Below are positions 1-8,659 of a stretch of 64,000 nucleotides of DNA, in pieces. Source of the stretch: an uncultured Oscillospiraceae bacterium (GTDB taxonomy: Bacteria > Bacillota > Clostridia > Oscillospirales > Acutalibacteraceae); assembly GCA_900544715.1 (NCBI GenBank), contig UQWL01000005.1, forward strand, positions 62,001-126,000, written 5' to 3'. The notes under the pieces are model-generated. The model worked only from the letters and a program-made list of their open reading frames with translations, was not told the origin of the DNA and did no database searches. Position numbers and translations under genes: made by a program. Positions within the stretch are counted from its first letter, which is position 1, and every line of letters starts with the position of its first letter.

Positions 1-168
1 GGATACGGCGGCTCCCGCCGCGGCCAGCGCGCCGAGCACCGTAATGCCGGACAGCGCGTTCATGCCGGACATCAGCGGCGTGTGCAGAAGGCTGGGCACG
101 TTTTTAATCAACAGGTACCCCACAACCGTGGCAACCACAAAAATCAGCACCAATAGGATCGGGTGCAT
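1..168 (-). CDS. pntAB: NAD(P) transhydrogenase alpha part 2, membrane subunit (partial)
   Basis: This is the first 56 codons of a gene that runs off the left edge. The start ATG at 166-168 follows AGGAGGATTCAG. The peptide opens with a hydrophobic helix (about residues 3-20) and then the motif LLHTPLMSGMNALSGI, which is diagnostic of the small membrane part of the split PntA subunit; a second hydrophobic stretch rich in Ala and Gly follows. In this family the subunit helps form the proton channel that couples NADH-to-NADP hydride transfer to proton movement. It lies 71 bases downstream of the cytoplasmic alpha-1 subunit on the same strand, so they form one operon, and pntB would be expected just outside the window. 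The motif makes the call firm. Confidence 0.88.
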   Translation of the reverse strand, partial: MHPILLVLIFVVATVVGYLLIKNVPSLLHTPLMSGMNALSGITVLGALAAAGAAVS

Positions 169-239
169 CTGAATCCTCCTCTCAAAAGGGCGACAACGTT
201 TTTACGTGCCGCCGCCCCTCTCTCATGATGGGAAACCGG

Positions 240-1397
240 TCAAATCCCCATGGCCTCTCTTGCGCCGGCATGGACGATCTCACCATCGATCGTCGTCAGC
301 GTTTTTGCAATGATCTCATCCCCGCGCTGCAACACGATCGTTCCATCCTTCACCAGGTATTTCACCAGGTTATAAATATTGTTTGCAAACATCCAGGTGG
401 AGCTGGTCGGCAGCATGCCAGGGATATTCTTGATGCCCTCGATCGTAACGTGGTGCTTGACCGCGGTTTCACCGGGCGTGGTGATCGCGCAGTTGCCGCC
501 CTGATCGATGGAGATATCCACGATCACAGAGCCGGGCTGCATGGAGGCAACCATCTCCTCCGTCAGGAGCACCGGCGCGATGCGGCTGGGCACCAGCGCG
601 CTGCAAAAAATAATGTCCATCTTCGGCACCGTTTCCGACAGCACTTCGCGCTCATGGAGCAGCCATTCCTCTGGTAGCTCGTTGGCATATCCGCCCTCGC
701 CTACTGCGATCTCGGCGGGAACGCCCGTATCGACGATCTTCGCGCCGAGGCTCTTCGCCTGCTCCGCCGCGTCGGGCCGGATATCCGCCGCATACACGAC
801 GGCACCCAGCCGCTTTGCCGTGGCGATGGCCTGCAGGCCGCCGACACCTGTACCGATAACCAGCGCATTGATCGGCTTGATCATGCCTACCGCGCAGAAA
901 ATCTGCGGGACAAATTTGGCGAGATCGTTCGCCGCAATCAGCATCCCCTTGTAGCCCGCGCAGGTGCTCATAGAGGTCAGGGCGTCCATATTCTGCGCAC
1001 GGGAAATGCGCGGAACGCCGTCTAGCGTCAGGCTGATGACGCCTTTTGCCGCCATGGCCTTCACCATTTCATGGTTGACAGGGGAAGCCGGGTGAATAAA
1101 CGTAATTAAATATTGGCCCTTGTGCATCAGGTCAATTTCGGAGCAATTTTTCGCCTCGTTGAAGAGCGGCTCCTTCACCTTCAGGATCAGCTCCGCCTGC
1201 TCATACAGCTCAGCTACATCCCCCACAATCCGGGCGCCCGCCGCAGCATACTGATCGTCATGGAAAAAGGAGCCTTCCCCTGCGCCCTTCTCCACCAGAA
1301 CGGTATGCCCATCATTTTTGAGCTTCAGAACTGTTTCCGGGATCGCCGAAACGCGGCGCTCCCCATGCATAATCTCCTTTGGAATACCGATAATCAT
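240..1397 (-). CDS. pntAA: NAD(P) transhydrogenase alpha part 1 (NAD-binding subunit)
   Basis: A 385-residue protein of the alanine dehydrogenase/PntA fold. It has an N-terminal substrate-like domain (IPKE at 5-8), RAQNMDALTSMS around 134-145, and a Rossmann nucleotide loop GTGVGGLQA at 182-190. A late segment contains EEMVASMQPGSVIVD and GNC. RAQxMDALxSM and the adjacent pntAB gene argue for transhydrogenase rather than alanine dehydrogenase. The start at 1397 (MIIGIPKE) was chosen because AGGAAGGC lies just upstream; a longer frame to 1433 has no ribosome site. It binds NAD(H) on the cytoplasmic side and helps balance NADH and NADPH. An Lrp-type gene lies directly upstream on the same strand. 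Confidence 0.88.
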   Translation of the reverse strand: MIIGIPKEIMHGERRVSAIPETVLKLKNDGHTVLVEKGAGEGSFFHDDQYAAAGARIVGDVAELYEQAELILKVKEPLFNEAKNCSEIDLMHKGQYLITFIHPASPVNHEMVKAMAAKGVISLTLDGVPRISRAQNMDALTSMSTCAGYKGMLIAANDLAKFVPQIFCAVGMIKPINALVIGTGVGGLQAIATAKRLGAVVYAADIRPDAAEQAKSLGAKIVDTGVPAEIAVGEGGYANELPEEWLLHEREVLSETVPKMDIIFCSALVPSRIAPVLLTEEMVASMQPGSVIVDISIDQGGNCAITTPGETAVKHHVTIEGIKNIPGMLPTSSTWMFANNIYNLVKYLVKDGTIVLQRGDEIIAKTLTTIDGEIVHAGAREAMGI

Positions 1398-1471
1398 AAA
1401 AAGCCTTCCTCTCTCTGTGGTTTTTATTTGCAAAGCCCATACCGTATTCGTCCCCTGTGGGCTTTTCGCAC

Positions 1472-1927
1472 TTATTTGATGGAATCAGGCAGAACGGAAT
1501 GCTCGTTCTTCATGGTAGAGAGCACCACCAGTGTCTTGGTTAGGGACACGCCGTGGATGCACTTAATCTCATTGAGCACCGCTTCCAGCTCCTGTGTGGA
1601 GCCGGTGATGACCTTCAGCAGAAAGTCAAAATCGCCGGTGATATAATGGCACTCTGTAATCTGCGGATTTTGCTTGACGTTCTCAATAAACCCCTCATTG
1701 TATTTCGGGTGCTCCAGACTGACGGAGATAAAGGCCGAAATATCCTTGCCGATCTTTTTGGTATCCAGCAGTAGGGTATACTGCTGGATAACTCCGCTGT
1801 TCTCCAGCTTTTTGATTCGCTCGATGACAGCGGAAACCGACATGTTCACATATTCCCCGATGGCCGAAGCGTTTTGCCGGGCATTTTCTTTCAAACAGCC
1901 CAAAATCTTCACATCAATACTATCCAA
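1472..1927 (-). CDS. Lrp/AsnC-family transcriptional regulator
   Basis: A 151-residue protein with the full Lrp/AsnC layout. An N-terminal helix-turn-helix (about residues 15-45, including VSAVIERIKKLE) recognises DNA, and a C-terminal RAM-type ligand domain carries the typical ITECHYITGDFDFLLKV segment near residues 90-106. The start codon is TTG at 1925-1927, preceded by GGAGGGGAAGAGGA, which fixes it. Family members sense amino acids and control amino-acid or redox genes. The gene sits 74 bases upstream of pntAA in the same direction, so co-transcription and control of the transhydrogenase are plausible but inferred. Its ligand cannot be told from sequence. Confidence 0.9.
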   Translation of the reverse strand: MDSIDVKILGCLKENARQNASAIGEYVNMSVSAVIERIKKLENSGVIQQYTLLLDTKKIGKDISAFISVSLEHPKYNEGFIENVKQNPQITECHYITGDFDFLLKVITGSTQELEAVLNEIKCIHGVSLTKTLVVLSTMKNEHSVLPDSIK

Positions 1928-2859
1928 TCCTCTTCCCCTCCGGTCTTCTTTTTGCTCATCATAACCCGATTGCGCAAAATAGTAAATATATATAGATTTT
2001 TTACCTAAAAATTTTTATAAGTGTGCTGTATTACGATAAATAATCAGCTTTTCAATTTTTTATTTGAAACGATTCCGAAAATATTTCTCCGATAAATCTA
2101 TCGGAGAAAAGAAACTACTCTAATTATATAGAATATCCAAAAAATTTATTGCGTCAACTGTATTTTACCTTTATGAAGGCTCTGTATATACCTCCTATAT
2201 TCTAATTATGAACAAACGATAAAAATATCGCCAAATTTTTTCGGTTTGCAGGAAAAGACCATAAAAATTTCATTTTTTTATTTTTTATTTCGCAATAAAA
2301 AACTGCCGCAAAACAAATTTGCAGCACTCTTTACAAGTATCCTGAAAAACGTGTGTGGCCCTTTTAAAACCTCTGCAATATGCTCTCTCCGATTCAAACA
2401 GAACGGTGTGAGACACGGCCTCTGCTTCTTCTCACGACCAAAGGTTCTTGCCCCCACAGCAGCATTAACGCTGTCGGAAGCGTATTGATTGGAGCCCAAC
2501 AGGCAATCCATCTGAAACGATTCCACGCCGCAAAGTGCAAATATCGATGCGAATTTACGGTAAGAGGAACGAAGCAGATCAAGGCCATACAGAGTGTACA
2601 GCGCATCGGCTGTTTCATCAATTTGCCGACACACCAAGCGGCGGCAGGATATGAGGATAGCAAAACGCCTTCCATTGCAGATGCTACTCTGTAACAGAAG
2701 GCACTTTATCGTATGAGCATTCATTCTTTACAGCCCGCCCCGTCCTAAGCGGATTGGTAACGAGGCCCTGCCTTTCTCATGCAGCGCAGGCCACTGGTTA
2801 CTGCCGTGCAATCCGGAAGCCTCGTCCGGCCGGAACCAGGCATTGCGACGCCGCTCCTG
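1928..2859. other. Long intergenic region between lrp and ptsH
   Basis: About 930 bases with no gene I can support. The part from roughly 1970 to 2300 is very AT-rich. On the minus strand it holds possible lrp promoter boxes: TTGAAA and TAATAC with a 16-base gap, and TTTACT and TATGAT with a 17-base gap nearer the gene. It also holds the perfect inverted repeat at 2084-2109. From 2300 to 2850 the base composition becomes ordinary. Overlapping frames of about 90-150 codons exist on both strands, but none shows a ribosome site or a recognisable motif, so they were not called. Confidence 0.5.
2084..2109. repeat. Perfect 11-bp inverted repeat upstream of lrp
   Basis: TTTCTCCGATA, a four-base AATC loop, then TATCGGAGAAA. 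The dyad is perfect and lies about 157 bases upstream of the lrp start in AT-rich DNA. It has no T-run on either side, so it is not a normal terminator. A regulator operator or the base of an RNA hairpin are the two simple readings; neither can be decided here. Confidence 0.6.
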
Positions 2860-3138
2860 TTATTCACCAAAGCCGCTGTCAACCAGTGCGATCAGAGAAT
2901 CAACCGCCTCCTGTTCGTCCTCGCCAACGGCAAAAATTTCGATCTGGCTGCCCTGCCCCATTCCGAGCGCAAGAACGGAAATAATCGATTTGGCGTTTCC
3001 GATATTATCTTCATCATCCAAGCTCAAATTCGATATTTGGATACGGCTGCTGAATCTTTTGGCCATCTCAATGAATTGTGACGCAGGCCTCGCATGAAGA
3101 CCGGTTCGATTGATAACTGTCGTTTTTTTAGAATACAT
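2860..3138 (-). CDS. ptsH: Phosphocarrier protein HPr
   Basis: A 92-residue HPr. The active histidine lies in TGLHARPAS (His15), which accepts phosphate from enzyme I and passes it to the sugar-specific IIA proteins. The segment NAKSIISVLALG carries the serine that HPr kinase modifies in Gram-positive bacteria (Ser46 equivalent), so it could also act in catabolite repression. AAGGAGTG precedes the ATG. It is last in an operon with an epimerase and enzyme I, 15 bases after ptsI. The sequence differs noticeably from textbook Bacillus HPr, so a locus-dedicated paralogue is possible; whether another ptsH exists in the genome cannot be seen. Confidence 0.95.
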   Translation of the reverse strand: MYSKKTTVINRTGLHARPASQFIEMAKRFSSRIQISNLSLDDEDNIGNAKSIISVLALGMGQGSQIEIFAVGEDEQEAVDSLIALVDSGFGE

Positions 3139-3153
3139 TTGTATACACTCCTT

Positions 3154-4872
3154 TTATTTTTCCAGGGATTCTGAGCAGATCTGTAGATATTCCCTTGCTT
3201 GACCGTCCGTCATGTTTTCAACGGCGCGCGCCATTTCCTCCATTTGCTTTACCGTAAAGCCTGCCAGGGCGCGTTTGACGGCAGCAACACTGGATAGACT
3301 CATTGAGAGCTTGCGCATTCCGAGCCCAACCAGCACCGGGGCGGCAAGCGGGTCTCCTCCCAGCTCTCCGCAGATACAAATCGGCTTCCCGGCCTGCTTG
3401 AATCTCTCCACCACATAGCCGATCAGGCGAAACAGCGCCGGATGATAGCTTTGATAATAGCTTGTCACCTCCGGATTCATTCGATCGACAGCCATAAGAT
3501 ACTGGCACAGATCATTTGTGCCAATCGACGCAAAATCGACCTCCGGCGCTATCAGATCTGCAATCACCGCCACGGCAGGGATTTCGATCATGATGCCCAG
3601 CTTAACGCCCTCGTCGAAGGGAAGTTTCTTCTGCCGCAGCTCTTGTTTCGCCTGCTCCAACAGCGCCTTGGCTCTCTTAATCTCCTCTATGCTGCTCACC
3701 ATCGGCAGCATAATCCATAGCTGCCCGGCAACTGAGGCGCGCAACGCTGCACGCAGCTGGGTTCGAAATAGCTCTGGCGAATCAAAGCACAGCCTGAGCG
3801 CGCGTTTTCCCAGAAACGGGTTCTGCTCCTGCGGCAGCGGAAAATAGGGAAGCGTTTTGTCTCCACCGATATCCAGTGTACGCAGCACAACCGGACGAGG
3901 CGCATATTCCAGCAGAGCCTTTTGATATTGTATGATCTGCTCCTCCTCTGTCGGCAAGTGGTCGTTATCCATATATAGAAACTCTGTGCGAAACAGGCCC
4001 ACAAAATCGGTAACCGAGGAGCCCTCCAAATCCTCCGGGCGGGCGGACCCGATATTCAGGCCAATCTCAATGCGCTCGCCGTCAGCAGTCAGCGGATCCC
4101 TGTGCAAATACTTTTGAATACGGGCAGCCTGTATTTCATATTCTTTCTGTTTTGTCCGCATCTCCTTTTCCTGCTTGCCATCCGGCCGCGTAATCAGCAC
4201 CCCATCAACGGCATCCAAAATGACTTTTTCTCCATTTGTCAATCGCGGCAGCAAATTTGGAATCCCCAATACAGCGGGAATCCCATAGCTGCGTGCAATA
4301 ATCGCGGAGTGGGATGTGGTTCCTCCCGATTCCGTGACAATTCCTAATACATGATCGCGTTCCATAACAGCGGTATCGGAGGGCAGCAGGTCATGTGCGG
4401 CGATAATGACCGGCTTCTCCAGCTGCGCCAGACTCTGCTGCGGCACGCCGCACCAGATGCGCAGCAGCCGATTTTTGACGTCCTTCAGGTCAGCCGCCCG
4501 CTCCCGAATCAGCGGATCTCCCGCCTTCTGCAGGCGTCGCTCATAACGGGAATAGACTGTTTCTACTGCCCAGTCCGGCATCCAGGTGTCATATTGAATG
4601 CCGTCCCGAATTTCCTCATCCATGACCTCGTCGCATAGTATCTCCATCTGAGCAGAAAAGATTGCGGCCTTTTCTGCGTCTGTCTGCATCATGCGTTCCC
4701 GGATTGCCTGCAGTTCCGCACGCGCTTGTAAACATAAAGCCTCATATTGTTCAAGGTATTGCTTCGGATCTCCAGAATAATGCGCCTCGGTGGTTTGCGG
4801 AATAAACGGCTGATAGAGAAAAATTTCACCAATCGCAACACCTTTGGAGACTCCGTTCCCACGAAGAACCAT
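3154..4872 (-). CDS. ptsI: PTS enzyme I (phosphoenolpyruvate-protein phosphotransferase)
   Basis: A 572-residue full-length enzyme I. It moves phosphate from phosphoenolpyruvate to HPr in the cytoplasm. The phospho-histidine domain has GGTTSHSAIIA with His188. The PEP-binding barrel follows with GLFRTEFLYM, IGGDK, a MIEIPAVAVIADLIAPEVD stretch and GTNDLCQY, and the C-terminal CICGE provides the catalytic cysteine. GGGAGC lies upstream of the ATG. It is cotranscribed between the epimerase gene (23 bases upstream) and ptsH (15 bases downstream). Placing the general PTS genes inside a sugar-specific island is unusual: they may be a dedicated pair, or the only copy in the genome. Confidence 0.96.
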   Translation of the reverse strand: MVLRGNGVSKGVAIGEIFLYQPFIPQTTEAHYSGDPKQYLEQYEALCLQARAELQAIRERMMQTDAEKAAIFSAQMEILCDEVMDEEIRDGIQYDTWMPDWAVETVYSRYERRLQKAGDPLIRERAADLKDVKNRLLRIWCGVPQQSLAQLEKPVIIAAHDLLPSDTAVMERDHVLGIVTESGGTTSHSAIIARSYGIPAVLGIPNLLPRLTNGEKVILDAVDGVLITRPDGKQEKEMRTKQKEYEIQAARIQKYLHRDPLTADGERIEIGLNIGSARPEDLEGSSVTDFVGLFRTEFLYMDNDHLPTEEEQIIQYQKALLEYAPRPVVLRTLDIGGDKTLPYFPLPQEQNPFLGKRALRLCFDSPELFRTQLRAALRASVAGQLWIMLPMVSSIEEIKRAKALLEQAKQELRQKKLPFDEGVKLGIMIEIPAVAVIADLIAPEVDFASIGTNDLCQYLMAVDRMNPEVTSYYQSYHPALFRLIGYVVERFKQAGKPICICGELGGDPLAAPVLVGLGMRKLSMSLSSVAAVKRALAGFTVKQMEEMARAVENMTDGQAREYLQICSESLEK

Positions 4873-4895
4873 AAATAACGCTCCCTTTTATTGAT

Positions 4896-5558
4896 CTACT
4901 GCAATGCCTGGCGTAGACGGCGACAATTCTCTGCAACACTGCCGCCCCTGTCATAGAGGCTGGAGGTTCCGGCAACAAAAATATTTGCGCCTAGGGCGCT
5001 CATGCGAGCCGCATTTTCAAAGGAGACATTTCCATCTACCTCCAGCAGAATCTCACGACTGCAGCAATCGATCAGCTGGCGTGCCTGTGCAATCTTTTGA
5101 AGCGTTTGGGGAACCAGCTTCTGCCCTGCAAAACCCGGATTGATGGTCATTACAAGAAGGACATCCAGATCGTCCGTCACCCATTTGCAGTGCTCCACCG
5201 GGGTAGCCGGATTGATGGCCAGACCCGCTCTGGCGCCGCGTTCATGAATTGCAGCCAGAGCCTTTTGAATATGATTGGTACTTTCCGCATGGACGGTCAC
5301 GATATCCTCGGGCGCAAACGAAAAATAATCCAGCTTCCGATCCGGATTCATGATCATCAGATGGATGTCCAATGGAATGTTGGTCATGCTGTGCAGCAAA
5401 GGAATAAATTCCGTCCCCAGGCAGTAGTTGTTCACAAACTCGCCGTCCATAATGTCAACATGGATGTATTCTACATGAAGCCGCTCCAGCTCACGTACGC
5501 TTTCTTCCAGGCAGGACAGATCGCAGCAGCAGATGGACGGGGAAATAAACTTTTTCAT
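4896..5558 (-). CDS. rpe: Ribulose-phosphate 3-epimerase family protein
   Basis: A 220-residue TIM-barrel epimerase. It has the N-terminal SPSICCCDLSCLEE, the metal-binding VDIMDGEFVNN, DIHLMI, MTINPGFAGQK and a late LEVDGNVS segment, all typical of the Rpe family, which interconverts ribulose-5-phosphate and xylulose-5-phosphate. The local sequence is divergent enough that an allulose-6-phosphate or other ketose-phosphate 3-epimerase is equally possible. AGAGGTGA precedes the ATG. It is the first gene of an operon with ptsI and ptsH, beneath a good promoter at 5643-5671, and faces away from the DeoR gene. The transketolase genes nearby fit a route into the pentose phosphate pathway. Confidence 0.85.
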   Translation of the reverse strand: MKKFISPSICCCDLSCLEESVRELERLHVEYIHVDIMDGEFVNNYCLGTEFIPLLHSMTNIPLDIHLMIMNPDRKLDYFSFAPEDIVTVHAESTNHIQKALAAIHERGARAGLAINPATPVEHCKWVTDDLDVLLVMTINPGFAGQKLVPQTLQKIAQARQLIDCCSREILLEVDGNVSFENAARMSALGANIFVAGTSSLYDRGGSVAENCRRLRQALQ

Positions 5559-5621
5559 ATGTTATTTCACCTCTTATCGCATTTAAACAATTTGTTCTAT
5601 TTTATTCCTAATTGTTATAAA

Positions 5622-5640
5622 ATGCAATTATTTGATGCAT
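5622..5640. promoter_or_regulatory. Candidate operator, ATGCA dyad at the rpe promoter
   Basis: ATGCA, nine bases, TGCAT form a dyad just downstream of the rpe -10 box, over the expected transcription start. Similar TTGCA/TGCAA boxes sit before the DeoR gene and the IIA gene. Binding by the DeoR protein is inference. Confidence 0.35.
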
Positions 5641-5642
5641 TA

Positions 5643-5671
5643 ATTATAACATGACTTTGGTTATATATCAA
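5643..5671 (-). promoter_or_regulatory. Sigma-A promoter for the rpe-ptsI-ptsH operon
   Basis: On the minus strand TTGATA (5666-5671) and a perfect TATAAT (5643-5648) are separated by 17 bases. The start codon lies about 85 bases downstream. Confidence 0.75.
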
Positions 5672-5782
5672 ATAGTTTCAGAAAAATTACATAAAAAAGA
5701 GAGTTCTCTGATGCTGTTCTGCTTTCAAATCAAAAAATCATGCAGATACGATGATTGAGATAGAAAATATTTGGAGAAAGTA

Positions 5783-5810
5783 TTGCTTTTTGGCAGATAT
5801 ATATTATACT
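5783..5810 (+). promoter_or_regulatory. Promoter for the DeoR-type regulator
   Basis: TTGCTT (5783-5788), a 16-base spacer, then TATACT (5805-5810). The regulator ATG is at 5893. The spacer is slightly short, so strength is uncertain. Confidence 0.55.
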
Positions 5811-5869
5811 ATATGAATCAAGGAGTAGAAAATCAGATGCAATCTTCTTGATTATTTTGCAAAGAACGG

Positions 5870-5883
5870 TTGCATATTTGCAA
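5870..5883. promoter_or_regulatory. Candidate DeoR operator overlapping its own ribosome site
   Basis: A perfect dyad TTGCATATTTGCAA ends in the Shine-Dalgarno AAGGAG of the regulator gene. More TGCAA and TTGCA boxes occur at about 5838-5861. The arrangement suggests autoregulation, by inference. Confidence 0.4.
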
Positions 5884-5892
5884 GGAGAAGTT

Positions 5893-6654
5893 ATGATAGC
5901 ATCAGAAAGAGCCCGTTACATTCTCAATCGGCTAAAGGAAAAGGAAGTTGTTACGCTGAAAGAAATTGCAGACGAATTGGGCGTCTCTATCGCTACGGTT
6001 CGCAGGGATTTCGAAAAACTGGATGAAAAAGGTCTTGCTGTTAAGGTGCGCAGCGGCGCAACGCGGGCTTCGCTGCCGGGGCCTTCGGCAGCCCCCATGG
6101 TAACCAGTGAAAAATCAAAGGAACATATCGAGGCAAAAATTTCTATCGCCAGCAAGGCCGCCTCTCTGGTCAAGGACGGAGACTGTATCTTTTTAGACGG
6201 CGGGACTACAATCGCTCCAATGATCGATTTTATTCAGGATAAAAAAATCCGTATCGTCACACACAATCTCCTGATTCCGCAGCGCGTTCAGAATATGGAC
6301 GTGGACATCTTTTTAATCGGCGGCCACTACAGCCATTTCCATGCCAGCACAGTCGGCGTCTTTGCGGAAAAAATGGTCTCTCAGTTTCACTTTGACCATG
6401 CTTTTTTCGGCTGTTCGGGAATCGAGCTGGTGCATCAGATGGCTTATAATGATGATATCGATACCATCCCCGTCAAAGAAGTGGCAATGAAATATGCGAC
6501 GCACAACTATCTGCTTGCAGACGCCAGCAAATTGGGCGTTACCTCCTACTGCCGTTTCAATCCCCTGTCAGCGTTTGACCTGATTATCAGCGACCATAAC
6601 GAAAATATGCCCGATGGGCTGCCGTCCAATTTTGTATTTGCCGACGTTCCCTGA
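5893..6654 (+). CDS. DeoR/GlpR-family transcriptional regulator
   Basis: A 253-residue DeoR-type repressor. The N-terminal winged helix-turn-helix (about residues 17-45) includes VTLKEIADELGVSIATVRRD. The C-terminal domain, related to phosphosugar isomerases, has FLDGGTTI, THNL and a FFGCSGI segment; in this family it binds a sugar phosphate as inducer. The ATG at 5893 was chosen because AAGGAGAAG lies directly upstream; an earlier ATG at 5848 has none. It sits between the epimerase-PTS operon and the transketolase-SIS operon, so it probably controls the whole sugar island, which is inferred from position and shared TGCAA boxes. Confidence 0.93.
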   Translation: MIASERARYILNRLKEKEVVTLKEIADELGVSIATVRRDFEKLDEKGLAVKVRSGATRASLPGPSAAPMVTSEKSKEHIEAKISIASKAASLVKDGDCIFLDGGTTIAPMIDFIQDKKIRIVTHNLLIPQRVQNMDVDIFLIGGHYSHFHASTVGVFAEKMVSQFHFDHAFFGCSGIELVHQMAYNDDIDTIPVKEVAMKYATHNYLLADASKLGVTSYCRFNPLSAFDLIISDHNENMPDGLPSNFVFADVP

Positions 6655-6756
6655 TCCAAGTAACAGACCTTGGCAGAAACCAGAACAATACCTTGTGTCC
6701 AATATTTACAGAGCAACGCCGAAATTCCCTTATGCGAAAGATTCTTCTGAGTGGCA

Positions 6757-6786
6757 GGAGGCTTTGGATCATTTTCCAAAGCCCCC
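6757..6786. terminator. Bidirectional terminator between DeoR gene and transketolase genes
   Basis: GGAGGCTTTGGA, a six-base loop, TCCAAAGCCCCC (one A-C mismatch), then TGTTTTTCATTTT on the plus strand. It can end the convergent genes on both sides. Confidence 0.75.
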
Positions 6787-6801
6787 TGTTTTTCATTTTG
6801 C

Positions 6802-7767
6802 CTACTGGGCAAGCGCCTGTTTAATATCCTGAACCAAATCTTCGGCCGTCAGCTTAAATTCCTTTTGTAAAAGATCGATCATACCGACCTGTCCGAACAC
6901 ATCCTGCGCCCCAACCTTCAGAAGCGGTACCGCTATCGCATTTTTAGCCAGCACGTCAGCCACAGCGGAGCCGAGGCCGTTGATTACGCTGTGATTTTCA
7001 AAGGTGCACACCAGCTTTTTCCCCTGCGCCCGCTCACGGATCAACGCTTCGTCAAAGGGCTTAATGGTAACAGGATCAACAACCTCTACGGAAACCCCTT
7101 CAGCACGGAGCGCCTCTGCCGCATCAAGAGCGGCGGACATGACATATCCACTGGAAACCAGCAGCACGTCGTCTCCAGGGATCAGCACCTGCCCCTTGCC
7201 AAGCTCAAACGGAGTGCCCGGTTCATATACGGGGCGCACGCCCTTTCGATATGCGCGGATATAGTGAACCGCGCCGTCGTTGCGGGCCGCACAGGCCCGA
7301 ACCATCCAATCCAGCTGCACTTGATCACAGGGGTCGCACACAATGGCATTCGGCATTGCACGGAATACTGCCATATCCTCAAAGCAGGTATGTGTGCCTC
7401 CATCAAAACCGGAGCAAAATCCCGGGTCGGAAGCATAGATGTTGACCGTATTCTTGGAGTATGCACAGGAGATATAGACCTGATCCAGCGCCCTCCGGGT
7501 GACGAAGGCAGACATGGTGTGAACAAAAGGCGTATACCCCATCATGGATAATCCCGCAGCTACGCCAAACATATTTGCCTCGCAGATACCAACGTCGATG
7601 AAATGCTCCGGATGCGTCTTCTTAAACCGGATAAAGAAGGAGGCTCCTCCCAGATCGGAATCCAGAATCATGATCTTGTCGTTCGTTTTCAGCAGATCTG
7701 CCAATGCGGCGCCGTAAGCATCCCGCATTTCTCCGCCGAGCTCTTTGCTTCTTTCTTTGAGCAACAT
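6802..7767 (-). CDS. Transketolase, C-terminal subunit
   Basis: A 321-residue protein that matches the pyrimidine-binding and C-terminal domains of transketolase. The segments MRDAYGAALADL, SDLGGAS, GICEANMFGVAAGLSMMG and HTMSAFVTRRALDQ are typical, and the conserved glutamate in ICEANM would activate thiamine diphosphate. GGAGGAATAAGCG precedes the ATG. The upstream gene, three bases away, encodes the N-terminal half, so the two form the split transketolase found in many clostridia and archaea. It transfers two-carbon units between sugar phosphates. It is last in an operon with two SIS-domain genes, which points to a dedicated pathway role rather than the housekeeping copy. Confidence 0.93.
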   Translation of the reverse strand: MLLKERSKELGGEMRDAYGAALADLLKTNDKIMILDSDLGGASFFIRFKKTHPEHFIDVGICEANMFGVAAGLSMMGYTPFVHTMSAFVTRRALDQVYISCAYSKNTVNIYASDPGFCSGFDGGTHTCFEDMAVFRAMPNAIVCDPCDQVQLDWMVRACAARNDGAVHYIRAYRKGVRPVYEPGTPFELGKGQVLIPGDDVLLVSSGYVMSAALDAAEALRAEGVSVEVVDPVTIKPFDEALIRERAQGKKLVCTFENHSVINGLGSAVADVLAKNAIAVPLLKVGAQDVFGQVGMIDLLQKEFKLTAEDLVQDIKQALAQ

Positions 7768-7770
7768 CGC

Positions 7771-8619
7771 TTATTCCTCCTCCGTAACTATTTTCAATTG
7801 GGCGATCGCAGCGTCAATGATCGCCCGCCCTTCTTCGAACACCTTGGGCGCATGGTTGTCCACCATATCCTCATAGTATTTTACGCCCTGGCCTTTGACG
7901 GTATCCAGAATGATACAGATCGCCTTATCCGGAACGGTCTTAGCCAGATTGATCGCATCGTCGATCGCCTCCTCGCTGGCCCCATCCACTGTGATCGCCC
8001 AAAAGCCGAATGCGCGCATTTTCTCCTCGTAGCTGAACGGATTGAGAACCTCTGTGCAGTATCCGTCATGCTGGCGTTTGTTGTTGTCAACAAATACGAT
8101 GCAGTGATTGAGCTTGTTGTGGGCCATAAACTGAAACGCTTCCCAGTTCTGTCCCTCGTTCATCTCTCCGTCGCCGATGCACACATACACGTACTGATCG
8201 TTACGCCCCGCGGCGCGCAGGCCGTAGGCAATGCCGGCCGCCACTGAAGCACCCTGACCGAGAGAGCCGCAGGTGACATCGATCCCGGGGGTCAGGAGCC
8301 GATCCACATGGGAGGGGATGTGCGTGCCGATATCGTCCATTGTCAGCAGCAGTTCCTTCTCAAAAAAACCTTTTTCCGCCAGAGCGGCGCATACGGTAGG
8401 CGCCGCGTGCCCCTTGCTCATAACCAGATAATCGCGGCCCTCCCATGCCGGGTTTTGCGGGTCGTATTTCATCTGCTTTCCGTACAACACAGAAATGAGC
8501 TCCACCACAGACAGACATCCGCCGATATGGCCCATCCCGCGCTGCCGGAACATTTCCAGTTCATCCACTCTGATCTGTGCAGAGAACTTTTTCAGTTCCT
8601 TTAATTCCTTGCTCGTCAT
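7771..8619 (-). CDS. Transketolase, N-terminal (thiamine diphosphate) subunit
   Basis: A 282-residue thiamine diphosphate and Mg-binding half. It has RQRGMGHIGGCLSVVELI near the N-terminus, YLVMSKGHAAP around residue 67, and the cofactor motif beginning CIGDGEMNEGQNWEAFQ, followed by IVFVDNNKRQ. These match the first domain of transketolase. GGAGGTAAAGT precedes the ATG, and the stop is three bases before the C-terminal subunit gene, consistent with translational coupling. The two chains together form the active enzyme. It lies 40 bases after a SIS-domain gene in the same operon. Transaldolase-like or other thiamine enzymes do not share this motif set, so the call is firm. Confidence 0.94.
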   Translation of the reverse strand: MTSKELKELKKFSAQIRVDELEMFRQRGMGHIGGCLSVVELISVLYGKQMKYDPQNPAWEGRDYLVMSKGHAAPTVCAALAEKGFFEKELLLTMDDIGTHIPSHVDRLLTPGIDVTCGSLGQGASVAAGIAYGLRAAGRNDQYVYVCIGDGEMNEGQNWEAFQFMAHNKLNHCIVFVDNNKRQHDGYCTEVLNPFSYEEKMRAFGFWAITVDGASEEAIDDAINLAKTVPDKAICIILDTVKGQGVKYYEDMVDNHAPKVFEEGRAIIDAAIAQLKIVTEEE

Positions 8620-8659
8620 ACTTTACCTCCTGTGAAATGATATCTGAGCGAATACGCAA

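Noticed and set aside
240..1397. Alanine dehydrogenase as an alternative to PntA
   Set aside because: The fold is shared, but RAQNMDALTSM and the adjacent PntAB-type membrane gene favour the transhydrogenase.
2278..2724. 148-codon minus-strand frame in the lrp-ptsH gap
   Set aside because: No ribosome site, no motif, and overlapping frames of equal length on the other strand; probably noise.
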